64,000 nucleotides of DNA from Mycolicibacterium porcinum (GCA_002086835.1 MVIG01000001.1:248001-312000), one strand, 5' to 3'. Counted from the stretch's first letter, positions 28,473 through 37,752 are shown. The notes: generated from the sequence alone by a model not told the origin. Translations and numbers: made by a program.

Positions 28473-30328
28473 TGGCACTGAATGTTGTCGGTGTCGACAT
28501 CGGCAACTCGACGACCGAGGCCAGCGCCGCGGTCGTCGCGACTGACGGCTCGATCCGGTTCCGCGGCGCCGCGCTGACTCCGACGACGGGCATCAAGGGC
28601 ACCCCACGGAATGTCGACGGGGTGGCCCAGGCGGTGGTTCGTGCGCTGGAAACGAGCGCGATGGGTCTGGCCGAGCTCGACATCGTCTTGCTGAACGAGG
28701 CGACCCCGGTCATCAGCGGCATGGCGATGGAAACCATCACCGAAACCATCATCACCGAGTCGACGATGATCGGCCATGACCCTCGCACCCCGGGTGGTCG
28801 TGGTCTCGGGGTGGGCGTCACTGTCGCGTTCGACGCCCTCACCGAATCTCCTTCCGGCACCGAAGTGATCGTGGTGGTCCCCCGGGAGGTGGACTTCGAG
28901 GACGCGGCCCGCACGATCAATGCTGCGGCCGCACAGGGACTTGTGGTGCGCGGGGCCATCCTGGGCAACGACGACGCCGTGCTGGTGGCCAACCGGCTCG
29001 ACACCGTGATTCCGGTGATCGACGAGGTATCGCGCATCGATGCGGTGCCGCTGGGCATGCTGGCCGCGGTCGAGGTGGCCGCGCCCGGCAACTCGATCCG
29101 GACCTTGTCCAATGCCTATGGGCTGGCGACGATCTTCGACCTGGACGCGGCGGCCACGAAGGTGATCTCACCCGTGGCCCGGGCACTGACCGGCAACCGC
29201 TCGGCGGTGGTCGTGCGCACCCCCGCAGGCGATGTCGCGGATCGCAGTATCCCGGCCGGATCACTTGAGTTGTCCGGCGCGCACAGACGCGCGACGGTCG
29301 ACGTATCCCGCGGCGCGCCGGAGATCATGAGCGCGGTCGAGCGGGTCGCTCCACTGGCGGATGTGGCGGGGGAGTCAGGCACCAACACCGGAGGCATGAT
29401 CGCCAACGTCCGGCACAGTATGGTCGAACTCTCCGGTCACGCACCGGAAGACGTGCGGATACAAGATCTACTGGCCGTGGATACCTTTGTGCCGCAAGAG
29501 GTTCGTGGCGGGGTGGCCGGTGAGGTGGCACTGGAGAATGCGGTCGCGCTGGCTGCCATGGTCCGGACTCGGGAAAGTGGTATGCGTGCGGTGGCCGATG
29601 AGGTGCGCGCGCGATTGCAGGCTGCCGGCGCCCGGTCTGTCGAGGTGATGGTCGGCGGTGTCGAGGCCGAGATGGCGGCGCAGGGCGCGTTGACCACGCC
29701 GGGAACCGACAAGCCGCTCGTCGTGCTCGATCTCGGCGGCGGGTCGACGGATGCCGCACTGATCGAGGACGCCGACATCGAGGCCGTACACCTGGCCGGC
29801 GCGGGGGATCTGGTCACCAAGCTGATCGACGCCGAGCTCGGCCTGGACAACCTGGAGCTGGCCGAGGACATCAAACGATCACCATTGGGCAAGGCGGAGA
29901 GCTTCTTTCACGTCCGGTTGGAGAACGGCAACGTGATGTTCTTCGAAAAGCCATTGCCCGCGGCGTCGTTCGCGCGGGTGGTCACACTGGCCGAGTACGG
30001 CATGAATGCGATCCCCACCAGGCATTCCATGGAGCGGATCAGGTTGGTGCGCCGCGGGGCGAAGGAGCGGGTGTTCGTCGTCAATGCGCTGCGCGCGTTG
30101 CGCGCTGTCGCACCCGGCGGCGATCTGCGCCGGGTCGGGTTCGTGGTGCTGCTCGGCGGGTGCGCGCTGGACTTCGAGATCCCCGAGCTCATCGCCGATG
30201 CCCTTGCTCCATTCGGAATTGTCTGCGGCACAGGCAATGTGCGTGGTTCAGAAGGCCCGCGGAATGCGGTGGCCACAGGTCTGGTGGCGTCTCATGCGCG
30301 GCTGGTCGGAGCGGGTATCAGTGCATAG
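28472..30328 (+). CDS. pduG: Diol dehydratase reactivase large subunit (DdrA/PduG-like)
   Basis: The 618-residue actin-fold, Hsp70-like ATPase exchanges damaged cobalamin from the inactivated dehydratase. The N-terminal phosphate loop is VVGVDIGNSTTEAS, and the second phosphate/adenosine region is VVLDLGGGSTDAALI (about 410-425), with LGGCALDFEIPELI near the C-terminus. It is translationally coupled to pduD at the 5' end and overlaps pduH at the 3' end by 8 bases. It could in principle also service the ethanolamine ammonia-lyase, for which no EutA-type reactivase is present nearby. Confidence 0.94.
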   Translation: MALNVVGVDIGNSTTEASAAVVATDGSIRFRGAALTPTTGIKGTPRNVDGVAQAVVRALETSAMGLAELDIVLLNEATPVISGMAMETITETIITESTMIGHDPRTPGGRGLGVGVTVAFDALTESPSGTEVIVVVPREVDFEDAARTINAAAAQGLVVRGAILGNDDAVLVANRLDTVIPVIDEVSRIDAVPLGMLAAVEVAAPGNSIRTLSNAYGLATIFDLDAAATKVISPVARALTGNRSAVVVRTPAGDVADRSIPAGSLELSGAHRRATVDVSRGAPEIMSAVERVAPLADVAGESGTNTGGMIANVRHSMVELSGHAPEDVRIQDLLAVDTFVPQEVRGGVAGEVALENAVALAAMVRTRESGMRAVADEVRARLQAAGARSVEVMVGGVEAEMAAQGALTTPGTDKPLVVLDLGGGSTDAALIEDADIEAVHLAGAGDLVTKLIDAELGLDNLELAEDIKRSPLGKAESFFHVRLENGNVMFFEKPLPAASFARVVTLAEYGMNAIPTRHSMERIRLVRRGAKERVFVVNALRALRAVAPGGDLRRVGFVVLLGGCALDFEIPELIADALAPFGIVCGTGNVRGSEGPRNAVATGLVASHARLVGAGISA

Positions 30329-30701
30329 CGTTGGTCAGCCCGATCGTCCCGCGATCGTGGTGTTGAGTGCGGGCGGCCGTGAGGTCGAACGGAACGTGCT
30401 GGCGGGCATCGAGGAAGAAGGTGTCCCGTATCTGCTGGTTCCGGGTGACGCTCAGGTGCCGGCCGCGGAACTGGCGCGCCGCGCGGCGCTCAGGTCGGCG
30501 CTGCATGTCGGGGTGGGTGTGGGCGCGCGGGGCGAGGTGTGCGTGCAGCACGCCAAACTGTCAGATCCGTTGCCCGAGTTGTCATCTGGTGGCGGCGCCG
30601 GTCGGGCCGCTGGCCGTAGGCTGGGCCACAACGCGGCCCGCATCGTGGCCGGTGTGCCGCTCAAACCCGACGATTGGCAACCAAATTGGCCGTTGGGGTA
30701 G
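30321..30701 (+). CDS. pduH: Diol dehydratase reactivase small subunit (DdrB/PduH-like)
   Basis: The 126-residue partner of the reactivase has a beta-subunit-like fold (PAIVVLSAGGREVERNVLAGIEEEGVPYLLV, then LRSALHVGVGVGARGEVCVQHAKL and NAARIVAGVPLK). The GTG start at 30321 overlaps the end of the large reactivase gene by 8 bases; the longer open frame from 30006 is an out-of-frame shadow. It is the last gene of the dehydratase operon, and a 197-base structured gap follows. Confidence 0.88.
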   Translation: MHSVGQPDRPAIVVLSAGGREVERNVLAGIEEEGVPYLLVPGDAQVPAAELARRAALRSALHVGVGVGARGEVCVQHAKLSDPLPELSSGGGAGRAAGRRLGHNAARIVAGVPLKPDDWQPNWPLG

Positions 30702-30735
30702 ACACCGCCGCGTAGTCGGGCAATAATCTTCGATT

Positions 30736-30851
30736 AAAGGTTGAGTTTCATACCTTTGGAAGATCACCTCGTCGGAGATCGAGCGCCGACCCGGCGGTGT
30801 TGCCGGGTTAATGGTTGGGCCACCGCCCGCAAGACCGTCATCAGCTGACGG
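30736..30851 (+). promoter_or_regulatory. Structured leader upstream of the ethanolamine permease
   Basis: The 197-base gap (30702-30898) holds four hairpins: AAAGGT/ACCTTT (30736-30757), ACCCGGC/GCCGGGT with a 6-base loop GGTGTT (30789-30808), GGGC/GCCC (30817-30828) and CCGTCA/TGACGG with a 5-base loop (30835-30851). None has a T-tract. No cobalamin riboswitch B12 box is recognisable. The tandem small hairpins recall ANTAR-type leader RNAs of eut genes, but the loops do not fit that consensus. Confidence 0.4.
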
Positions 30852-30898
30852 CATCACATACGAGACAGACGAAACCGTTGTAACTGAAGGAGTTTGAC

Positions 30899-32314
30899 AT
30901 GGCGGGTGTGGAAGAACACCTGGAGAGCGCTGACTATCTGAACAAACGTCAGCTCAAATCCGGAAGCGCTGGGTGGCTGCTACTGGCCGGCCTCGGCGTC
31001 AGCTATGTGGTCTCGGGCGATTTCTCGGGCTGGAACTTCGGCCTCGAGCAGGGCGGCTTCGGCGGCCTGCTGATCGCTGTGGTGGTCATCGCCGCCATGT
31101 ACTTCTGCATGGTCCTGGGCCTGGCCGAGCTGTCCTCGGCGCTGCCCGCGGCCGGCGGCGGCTACACCTTCGCCCGTCGCGCGCTCGGCCCGTGGGGCGG
31201 CTTCGCCACCGGCACCGCGATCCTGATCGAGTACTCGATCGCACCGGCGGCGATCGCCACATTCATCGGCGGCTACGTCGAATCCCTCGGCCTGTTCGGC
31301 ATTCACAAGGGCTGGTGGGTCTACCTGGCGGCTTTCGTCATCTTCATCGGAATTCACCTCGCCGGCGTCGGTGAAGCGCTGCGGCTGATGTTCGTCATCA
31401 CCGCGATCGCGCTGCTGGGCCTGGTCATCTTCGCCGTGAGCGCCATCGGTCACTTCGACGTCGCCAACCTGACCGACATCACTCCCGACGCCGCCGCGGT
31501 CGGCGCGTCGAGCTTCCTGCCGCACGGTTACCTGGGTATCTGGGCGGCGATCCCGTTCGCCATCTGGTTCTTCCTGGCGGTCGAGGGCGTCCCCCTGGCC
31601 GCCGAGGAGACGGCCAACCCGGAGCGCAACGTGCCGCGCGGCATCATCGCCGCGATGACGGTGCTGATCATCACCTGCGTGACAGTGCTGTTCCTGACGG
31701 CCGGCGCAGGCGGCGCCGACGCGATGTCGACCGTGGACGATCCACTGGTGCAGGCTCTCGGCGGCACCGGGTTCGCCGCCAAGGCGGTCAACTACATCGG
31801 TCTGTTCGGGCTGATCGCGAGCTTCTTCTCGATCATCTACGCCTACTCGCGGCAGACCTTCGCGCTGTCGCGGGCCGGTTACCTGCCCACCTCTCTGTCG
31901 GTGACCAACAAGCGCAAGGCGCCCACGCTCGCGTTGATCGTCCCGGGCATCATCGGCTTCCTGTTGTCGCTGACCGGCCACGGTGATCTGATCCTGAACA
32001 TGGCGGTTTTCGGTGCGGCGCTGAGCTACGTCCTGATGATGATCAGCCACATCGTGCTGCGGGTCCGCGAGCCGGAGATGAACCGGCCGTACCGCACGCC
32101 GGGCGGGATCGTCACCACCGGCTTCGCCCTGGTCATCGCGGTCGTGGCGCTCATCGCGACCTTCGTGGTCAGCCCGGTGGCCGCCGGCCTGTGCCTGGCT
32201 GTGTTCTGCGCGTTCATGCTCTACTTCGCGCTCTACAGCCGCCACCGCCTGGTGGCCAACTCGCCCGACGAAGAGTTCGCCATGCTCGCGGAAGCGGAGA
32301 GTGCCCTGAAATGA
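30899..32314 (+). CDS. Ethanolamine permease (APC family)
   Basis: The 471-residue APC transporter has about twelve hydrophobic helices; the first has the family motif region LLAGLGVSYVVSGDFSGWNFG. The stretch ADLSSALPAAGGGYTFARRALGPWGGF-like (about 85-105) and the sequence FLAVEGVPLAAEETANPERNVPRG are strongly typical of ethanolamine permeases. A GAAGGAG site precedes the ATG. It overlaps eutB by 4 bases (ATGA), so permease and lyase are co-translated, which supports ethanolamine as substrate. Confidence 0.92.
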   Translation: MAGVEEHLESADYLNKRQLKSGSAGWLLLAGLGVSYVVSGDFSGWNFGLEQGGFGGLLIAVVVIAAMYFCMVLGLAELSSALPAAGGGYTFARRALGPWGGFATGTAILIEYSIAPAAIATFIGGYVESLGLFGIHKGWWVYLAAFVIFIGIHLAGVGEALRLMFVITAIALLGLVIFAVSAIGHFDVANLTDITPDAAAVGASSFLPHGYLGIWAAIPFAIWFFLAVEGVPLAAEETANPERNVPRGIIAAMTVLIITCVTVLFLTAGAGGADAMSTVDDPLVQALGGTGFAAKAVNYIGLFGLIASFFSIIYAYSRQTFALSRAGYLPTSLSVTNKRKAPTLALIVPGIIGFLLSLTGHGDLILNMAVFGAALSYVLMMISHIVLRVREPEMNRPYRTPGGIVTTGFALVIAVVALIATFVVSPVAAGLCLAVFCAFMLYFALYSRHRLVANSPDEEFAMLAEAESALK

Positions 32315-33726
32315 AATACCACCAGCAGGTTTCGGGGGTGACCTACAGCTTCGACGGTCTGGTCGAGGTGATGGCCAAGGCCACCCCGCTGCGCTCCGGC
32401 GATCAGCTCGCCGGCTGCGCGGCCGAGCACGACGGGGAACGCGCCGCGGCCGCCTGGGTGCTCGCGGACCTGCCGCTGGACACCTTCCTCAACGAGGAAC
32501 TGGTGCCCTACGACACCGATGAGGTAACCCGGCTGATCATGGACAGCCATGACCGCCAAGCCTTTTCGGAGATCTCGCACCTGACCGTCGGCGGGCTGCG
32601 GGACTGGCTGATGGACACCGCGGCGCATGACCACAGCGCCGAGCGGCTGGCTGCCGTCGCACCGGGACTGACCCCGGAGATGGTCGCGGCGGTCAGCAAG
32701 ATCATGCGCAACCAGGATCTGATCGCGGTGTCGGCCGCGGCAGAGGTGACCGCCGCGTTCCGCACCACCGTCGGCGCGCGCGGCACCCTCGCGACCCGGT
32801 TGCAGCCGAACCATCCGACCGACGATCCGCGCGGAATCGCCGCGGCGGTGCTCGACGGGCTGCTGCTGGGGTGCGGTGACGCGGTGATCGGCATCAACCC
32901 GGCCACCGACTCGCCGCAGGCCACCGCGGATCTGCTGTACCTGCTCGACTCGATCCGGACTCGCTACGACATTCCGGCCCAGTCCTGTGTGCTGTCGCAT
33001 GTCACCACCACGATCGGCTTGGTCGAGGCCGGGGCGCCGGTGGACCTGATGTTCCAGTCGGTGGCGGGCACCGAGGGCGCCAACTCCGCATTCGGGGTGA
33101 ACCTGCAGCTGCTGCGGGAAGGCAATGAGGCGGCGCGCAGCCTGCGTCGCGGAACCGTCGGCGACAACGTCATGTACCTGGAGACCGGTCAGGGCTCGGT
33201 GCTCAGTTCCGGCGCACACCTGGGTGTCGGCGGCAAACCGGTGGACCAGCAGACGCTGGAGGCCCGTGCCTACGCGGTGGCCCGCGACCTGGAGCCGCTG
33301 CTGGTCAACACCGTCGTCGGGTTCATCGGACCGGAGTATCTGTACGACGGCAAGCAGATCATCCGGGCCGGCTTGGAAGACCACTTCTGCGGCAAGCTGC
33401 TGGGCCTGCCGATGGGGGTGGACGTCTGCTACACCAATCATGCCGAGGCCGACCAGAACGACATGGACAACCTGCTGACGTTGCTGGCCGCGGCCGGGGT
33501 GGCGTTCGTCATCACCGTGCCCGGCGCCGACGACGTGATGCTCGGCTACCAGAGCCTGTCGTTCCACGACGTGCTGACCACCCGGCGGACTCTGGGTCTG
33601 CGTCCGGCCGCCGAGTTCGAGGCGTGGCTGCGCAGCGTCGGCATGGTCGACGACTCCGGCAAGCTGACCCCGTTCGACCTGGAGCGCTCGGTGCTGCGGT
33701 CCCTCACTTCCGCGGAGACGTCATGA
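32311..33726 (+). CDS. eutB: Ethanolamine ammonia-lyase large subunit
   Basis: The 471-residue alpha subunit of the adenosylcobalamin enzyme converts ethanolamine to acetaldehyde and ammonia. Family signatures visible are MRNQDLIAVSAAAEV, TRLQPNHPTDDP, GDAVIGINPATDS, LMFQSVAGTEGANSAFGV (active-site glutamate) and LPMGVDVCYTNHAEADQNDMD. The ATG at 32311 overlaps the permease stop; the longer frame from 32191 lies within the permease gene. It overlaps eutC by 4 bases. Confidence 0.96.
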   Translation: MKYHQQVSGVTYSFDGLVEVMAKATPLRSGDQLAGCAAEHDGERAAAAWVLADLPLDTFLNEELVPYDTDEVTRLIMDSHDRQAFSEISHLTVGGLRDWLMDTAAHDHSAERLAAVAPGLTPEMVAAVSKIMRNQDLIAVSAAAEVTAAFRTTVGARGTLATRLQPNHPTDDPRGIAAAVLDGLLLGCGDAVIGINPATDSPQATADLLYLLDSIRTRYDIPAQSCVLSHVTTTIGLVEAGAPVDLMFQSVAGTEGANSAFGVNLQLLREGNEAARSLRRGTVGDNVMYLETGQGSVLSSGAHLGVGGKPVDQQTLEARAYAVARDLEPLLVNTVVGFIGPEYLYDGKQIIRAGLEDHFCGKLLGLPMGVDVCYTNHAEADQNDMDNLLTLLAAAGVAFVITVPGADDVMLGYQSLSFHDVLTTRRTLGLRPAAEFEAWLRSVGMVDDSGKLTPFDLERSVLRSLTSAETS

Positions 33727-34496
33727 GTCCCAATGAGGTTGCAGTTCAAGAGTTCTGGGATGAGCTGCGCAAGACCACCCAAGCCAGGATCGGGTTGGGG
33801 CGGGCCGGTAACGCGCTGCCCACCCGCCGGGTGCTCGAGCTGTCCGCGGCACACGCCGCGGCGCGTGACGCCGTGCACGTCCCGCTGGACGTCGACAAGC
33901 TCTCCGACGAGGTTCGCGCGGTCGGCATCGGTGAGCCGACACTGGTGACGAGCAAGGCCACCTCCCGGGACGAGTATCTGCGCAGGCCCGATCTCGGCCG
34001 CGAACCCGCCGAGGGCATGCAGGTGCCCGACACCCCCGCCGACATCGGCTTCGTGCTGGCCGACGGATTGTCGCCGACGGCGCTGGACCGCCATGGTGCG
34101 ACGCTGCTGGCGGCGCTGGTGGCCGAGCTGCAGGGCCGCTACACCCTGGCCCCGCCGGTGATCGCGACCCAGGCGCGCGTCGCCCTGGGCGATCACGTCG
34201 CTGCCCAGGCCCACATGCGGACGGTGCTCGTCATCATCGGGGAGCGGCCCGGTTTGAGCGTCGCCGACAGTCTCGGCATCTACCTCACGCATCTGCCGAT
34301 GCCCGGTCGCACCGATGCCGATCGCAACTGCATCTCCAACATTCACCCGCCCGACGGCCTGGGATATGCCGAAGCCGCGCGGGTGGCAGCCGGATTGGTC
34401 GACGGTGCGCTGGCGCTGGGTCGCTCCGGCGTCGACCTGAAGGACACCTCACGGACTTCGGCGCTCGGCACCCCGGGCGTCGTCGAACTCACCTGA
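33723..34496 (+). CDS. eutC: Ethanolamine ammonia-lyase small subunit
   Basis: The 257-residue beta subunit forms the cobalamin-binding part of the lyase. Family motifs are TQARIGLGRAGNALPTRRVLEL, HAAARDAVHVPLD, VTSKATSRDEYLRRPDLGR, LVIIGERPGLSVADSLGIYLTH and TDADRNCISNIHPPDGLGY. Its start codon overlaps the eutB stop (ATGA). It is followed after 22 bases by a lipoprotein phosphatase gene that is probably in the same operon. Confidence 0.96.
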   Translation: MSPNEVAVQEFWDELRKTTQARIGLGRAGNALPTRRVLELSAAHAAARDAVHVPLDVDKLSDEVRAVGIGEPTLVTSKATSRDEYLRRPDLGREPAEGMQVPDTPADIGFVLADGLSPTALDRHGATLLAALVAELQGRYTLAPPVIATQARVALGDHVAAQAHMRTVLVIIGERPGLSVADSLGIYLTHLPMPGRTDADRNCISNIHPPDGLGYAEAARVAAGLVDGALALGRSGVDLKDTSRTSALGTPGVVELT

Positions 34497-34518
34497 ATCC
34501 ACCAGACGGGAACCCTTG

Positions 34519-35805
34519 ATGACCTCACGCGCACCGTTGTCCCTTCTCGTCGCCGCGGTGACCGCGGTGCTGACCGTCGCCGGGTGTGGTTCCGGCGCCG
34601 AGCCGGCGCAGTCGTCGAGCACCTCCGAGAAGGACGCGGCGGCCGACTGTCGCACGCTGGCCGAGAACCCCGGCTGGTACGGCGACAACCGCGACCGGAT
34701 CGACACGATGCTCGCGGAGTTGGGAAATTGCGGGGCCAACGGTTCGGTGGCCGACGGCGCACCGGTGGCGTTGTTCGACTGGGACAACACCCTGGTCAAG
34801 AACGACATCGGCGACGCGACGTTCTTCTGGATGGTGCGCAACGGCAAGTTGCGCGCTCCGGCAGGTGGGGACTGGTCGACCACCAGCCCGTACCTCACCC
34901 CGCAGGCCACCGCGGCGCTGGCCAAGGCGTGCGCCGCGGCCAAACCGGGCCAGCCGATGCCGACCGACACCGATCTCGGGTGCGCCGACGAACTGCTGTC
35001 GGTCTACACCGATGCGAAGACGCGTGCCGACGAGCCGGCATTCGCCGGGTTCAACGCCCGCCGGGTCGAGCCGGCCTATGCCTGGAACGCACAGATGCTC
35101 GCCGGCTGGACAGAACCCGAGCTGACCGGTTTTGCCGAGGCCGCCCGCAAGGAGAATCTGGACGCTCCCGAAGGCACCGAGCAGAAGGTGGGCAGCGGCG
35201 AGGAAACCGGCTGGGTGCGTTACTACCCGCAGATGCGAGACCTGGTGGAAACGTTGCGCGCCAACGGTTTCGACGTGCGGGTGATCTCCGCGTCGCCAGA
35301 ACCGGTGGTACGGGTGTGGGGCGCCGAACTCGGATTCACCCCGGACAAGGTGATGGGTGTGCGAACCGAACTCGACGGTGGCGTGCTCACCTCGAAGCTG
35401 GCGCCCTGTGGCGGTGAGACCGCCATTCCGTACATCGAGGGCAAGCGGTGCCGGGTCAACGAGGACGTCTTCGGTGTCAAGGGTCCTGCCGCATTCGAGC
35501 AGCAGGCCGAGCCGAAGCGTGCGGCCTTCGGCGCCGGGGACTCCGACACCGACGTCACGTTCCTCACCGACGCCACCGCCCTTCGCCTGGTGCTCAACCG
35601 CAACAAGACCGAGCTGATGTGCTCGGCCTACGACAACGCCGACGGTCGCTGGCTGGTCAATCCGATGTTCATCGACCCGAAGAAGAAGCAGGCCGATCCG
35701 TACGAGTGCGCGACGGAGGGCTACATCGAACCCAGCGGCAAGGAGGCCCCGCTGCACCGCGCTGACGGAAGTGTGGTCCCTGACCAGCAGGATTCGGTGT
35801 CCTAG
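34519..35805 (+). CDS. Lipoprotein HAD phosphatase (phosphocholine phosphatase-like)
   Basis: The 428-residue protein has a lipoprotein signal peptide (lipobox TVAGC, Cys about residue 22) and a HAD hydrolase domain. Motif I is LFDWDNTLVKNDIG (nucleophile aspartate), motif II is VISASPEPV and motif III is GAGDSDTD. The DxDNT, SAS and GDSDTD combination is like bacterial phosphorylcholine phosphatase. Its position straight after eutBC suggests it releases ethanolamine from phosphoethanolamine outside the membrane for the permease; this is inference. An ATG at 34519 is preferred over the TTG one codon earlier. A strong palindrome follows. Confidence 0.85.
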   Translation: MTSRAPLSLLVAAVTAVLTVAGCGSGAEPAQSSSTSEKDAAADCRTLAENPGWYGDNRDRIDTMLAELGNCGANGSVADGAPVALFDWDNTLVKNDIGDATFFWMVRNGKLRAPAGGDWSTTSPYLTPQATAALAKACAAAKPGQPMPTDTDLGCADELLSVYTDAKTRADEPAFAGFNARRVEPAYAWNAQMLAGWTEPELTGFAEAARKENLDAPEGTEQKVGSGEETGWVRYYPQMRDLVETLRANGFDVRVISASPEPVVRVWGAELGFTPDKVMGVRTELDGGVLTSKLAPCGGETAIPYIEGKRCRVNEDVFGVKGPAAFEQQAEPKRAAFGAGDSDTDVTFLTDATALRLVLNRNKTELMCSAYDNADGRWLVNPMFIDPKKKQADPYECATEGYIEPSGKEAPLHRADGSVVPDQQDSVS

Positions 35806-35815
35806 GCCGTCGAAA

Positions 35816-35862
35816 GTGAACAAGATCGCGAGATTTTTCGATATTCTCGCGATCTTGTTCAC
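35816..35862. terminator. 18-bp perfect palindrome after the phosphatase gene
   Basis: GTGAACAAGATCGCGAGA (35816-35833) and TCTCGCGATCTTGTTCAC (35845-35862) are perfect inverted arms around an 11-base loop (TTTTTCGATAT). It lies 10 bases after the stop and just before the rplM promoter, so it probably ends the ethanolamine operon. There is no T-tract after the stem. Its unusual length and AT content compared with the other hairpins suggest a repeat element. Confidence 0.7.
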
Positions 35863-35893
35863 GTTGGGCGGCCAGCGCGCCAGCAGGCGCGTT

Positions 35894-35923
35894 TTGACCT
35901 GCGAGGACGCCCACCGGTAAGCT
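35894..35923 (+). promoter_or_regulatory. Candidate SigA promoter of rplM-rpsI
   Basis: TTGACC (35894-35899), an 18-base spacer and TAAGCT (35918-35923) give a plausible housekeeping promoter. The predicted start near 35930 leaves a leader of about 130 bases with a small hairpin (GCCCTTTTGGGC, about 35942-35953), a possible site of autoregulation by the L13/S9 proteins. Confidence 0.5.
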
Positions 35924-36059
35924 GCTCCGTTGGTGTGTGCTGCCCTTTTGGGCGAGCGGGTCCCGGGTCAACGTCGGTCGCCGGGATATCAACCGCACAT
36001 GCCTGACCGGCACCCGGGACAACCTGGGATCCAACCCGAGAATAAAAGAGGTATGCGCT

Positions 36060-36499
36060 GTGCCTACGTACACGCCGAAGGCGGGTGACACCACGCGTCA
36101 GTGGTACGTCATCGACGCCCAAGACGTGGTGCTCGGCCGGCTCGCCGCTGCAGCTGCCAATCTGCTGCGCGGCAAGCACAAGCCGACATTCACGCCGAAT
36201 GTCGACGGTGGCGACTTCGTCATCGTCATCAACGCCGACAAGATTTCCGTCAGCGGTAACAAGCTGACCAACAAGTTCGCTTACAGCCACTCGGGTTACC
36301 CGGGCGGTCTGCGCAAGCGCACCATCGGCGAGCTGCTGGAGAAGCACCCGACCCGCGTCGTCGAGAACGCGATCATCGGCATGCTGCCCCACACCAAGCT
36401 CGGTCGGCAGATCCAGAAGAAGCTCAAGGTCTACGCCGGCCCGGATCATCCGCACGCCGCGCAGCAGCCGGTTCCGTACGAGATCAAGCAGGTGGCCCA

Positions 36500-36503
<4 letters not shown>
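36060..36503 (+). CDS. rplM: 50S ribosomal protein L13
   Basis: L13 is an early assembly protein of the 50S subunit. The 147-residue product has the family core [52 protein letters not shown] and [11 protein letters not shown]. The GTG start at 36060 has an AGAGG site 8 bases upstream; the open frame extending to 35937 is leader. Its stop overlaps the rpsI start (GTGA), the standard rplM-rpsI pair. Confidence 0.97.
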
Positions 36504-36976
<473 letters not shown>

Positions 36977-36998
36977 TCTGTCGCCTTACGGCCGAACG

Positions 36999-37042
36999 AA
37001 CCCGCCGGGTGTGTCCTGTACACGCCCGGCGGGTTTGTTTTT
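36999..37042 (+). terminator. Intrinsic terminator after rpsI
   Basis: The 16-base arms (36999-37014 and 37020-37035) pair with a single mismatch (GGGTGTG against CACGCCC), the stem is GC-rich, and a T-rich run (TTTGTTTTTG) follows. It is the clearest rho-independent terminator in the window. The rest of the 329-base gap to the next gene (to 37305) shows no gene; a small hairpin AATCTTTTTCGAGATT lies near 37130. Confidence 0.85.
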
Positions 37043-37305
37043 GTGTCCGACCGCTCTCGCCCGCTTCTGCATCAGGGCTGCTCATGGCGGCTTTGCGACC
37101 CGGAAGTCGAATCCGGCGCCGCACACCGCAAATCTTTTTCGAGATTCGGGTTTGAGGAGCTGCACAGCGTGGAAGCCCACGGGGTGGAGAGCTAGGGGCC
37201 GCTTTGTGTCAGCAGGGTTTGTGCCTGCAGGACCTTCCTGCCGCCGGTACACGTCGCGCAGACGTCGGGGGACCGGATGCCGCTCGCCCATCGGAAGGAG
37301 CAATT

Positions 37306-37737
37306 GTGGGGAACTTCGTGAAGACGGCGACTGCGGGCGCGATGCTCGGCGGGTCGCTGCTGTTTACCGTCGGCCTCGGTATGGCTCACGCCGCACCGGA
37401 GACGGCCGGCGACGGCAAGGTGAATCTCACCCTCGGCAACATCTCGGTTCTGGAGAACGTGGACGACGCCGCGGCCGCCCAGATCGCGGCGGGCGTGTGC
37501 GAGAACACCGACACCGCATCGCTGACCACCGCGGTCCAGGGAGTCGACGCGAACGGTACCGAGCACGTGGTCTGCACCAACAACCTCGGGACCATCTCGT
37601 TCAGCCAGAACGGCACGACTGAGCGGCCGGGTAGCGCGCCTCAGGGGACCGCGCCGCACAGCCTTGCTCCGACGACGGCGCCCACCACGGTGGCGCCGGG
37701 AGGCACCCACTCGTCGTCCGGCACTGACGGCAGCTAG
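37306..37737 (+). CDS. Small secreted protein of unknown function
   Basis: The 143-residue protein starts at a GTG with a GGAAGGAG site; the upstream frame is not supported. It has a signal peptide (1-32, cleaved after AHA). A mature domain of about 60 residues has two cysteines (GVCENTD and HVVCTNN), and a Pro/Thr/Ser-rich tail follows. The GNISVLENV then Cys-xx-Cys pattern is loosely like chaplin-type cell-surface domains, but I do not recognise the family. It sits alone between rpsI and glmM and is probably an extracellular or wall-associated protein. Confidence 0.7.
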   Translation: MGNFVKTATAGAMLGGSLLFTVGLGMAHAAPETAGDGKVNLTLGNISVLENVDDAAAAQIAAGVCENTDTASLTTAVQGVDANGTEHVVCTNNLGTISFSQNGTTERPGSAPQGTAPHSLAPTTAPTTVAPGGTHSSSGTDGS

Positions 37738-37752
37738 GGATTTCTCGCCGGT

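Noticed and set aside
30702-30898. Cobalamin riboswitch or typical ANTAR-target RNA before the permease
   Set aside because: No B12 box resembling the consensus is present, and the hairpin loops do not have the A1/G4 hexaloop pattern of ANTAR targets; I report only an unidentified structured leader.
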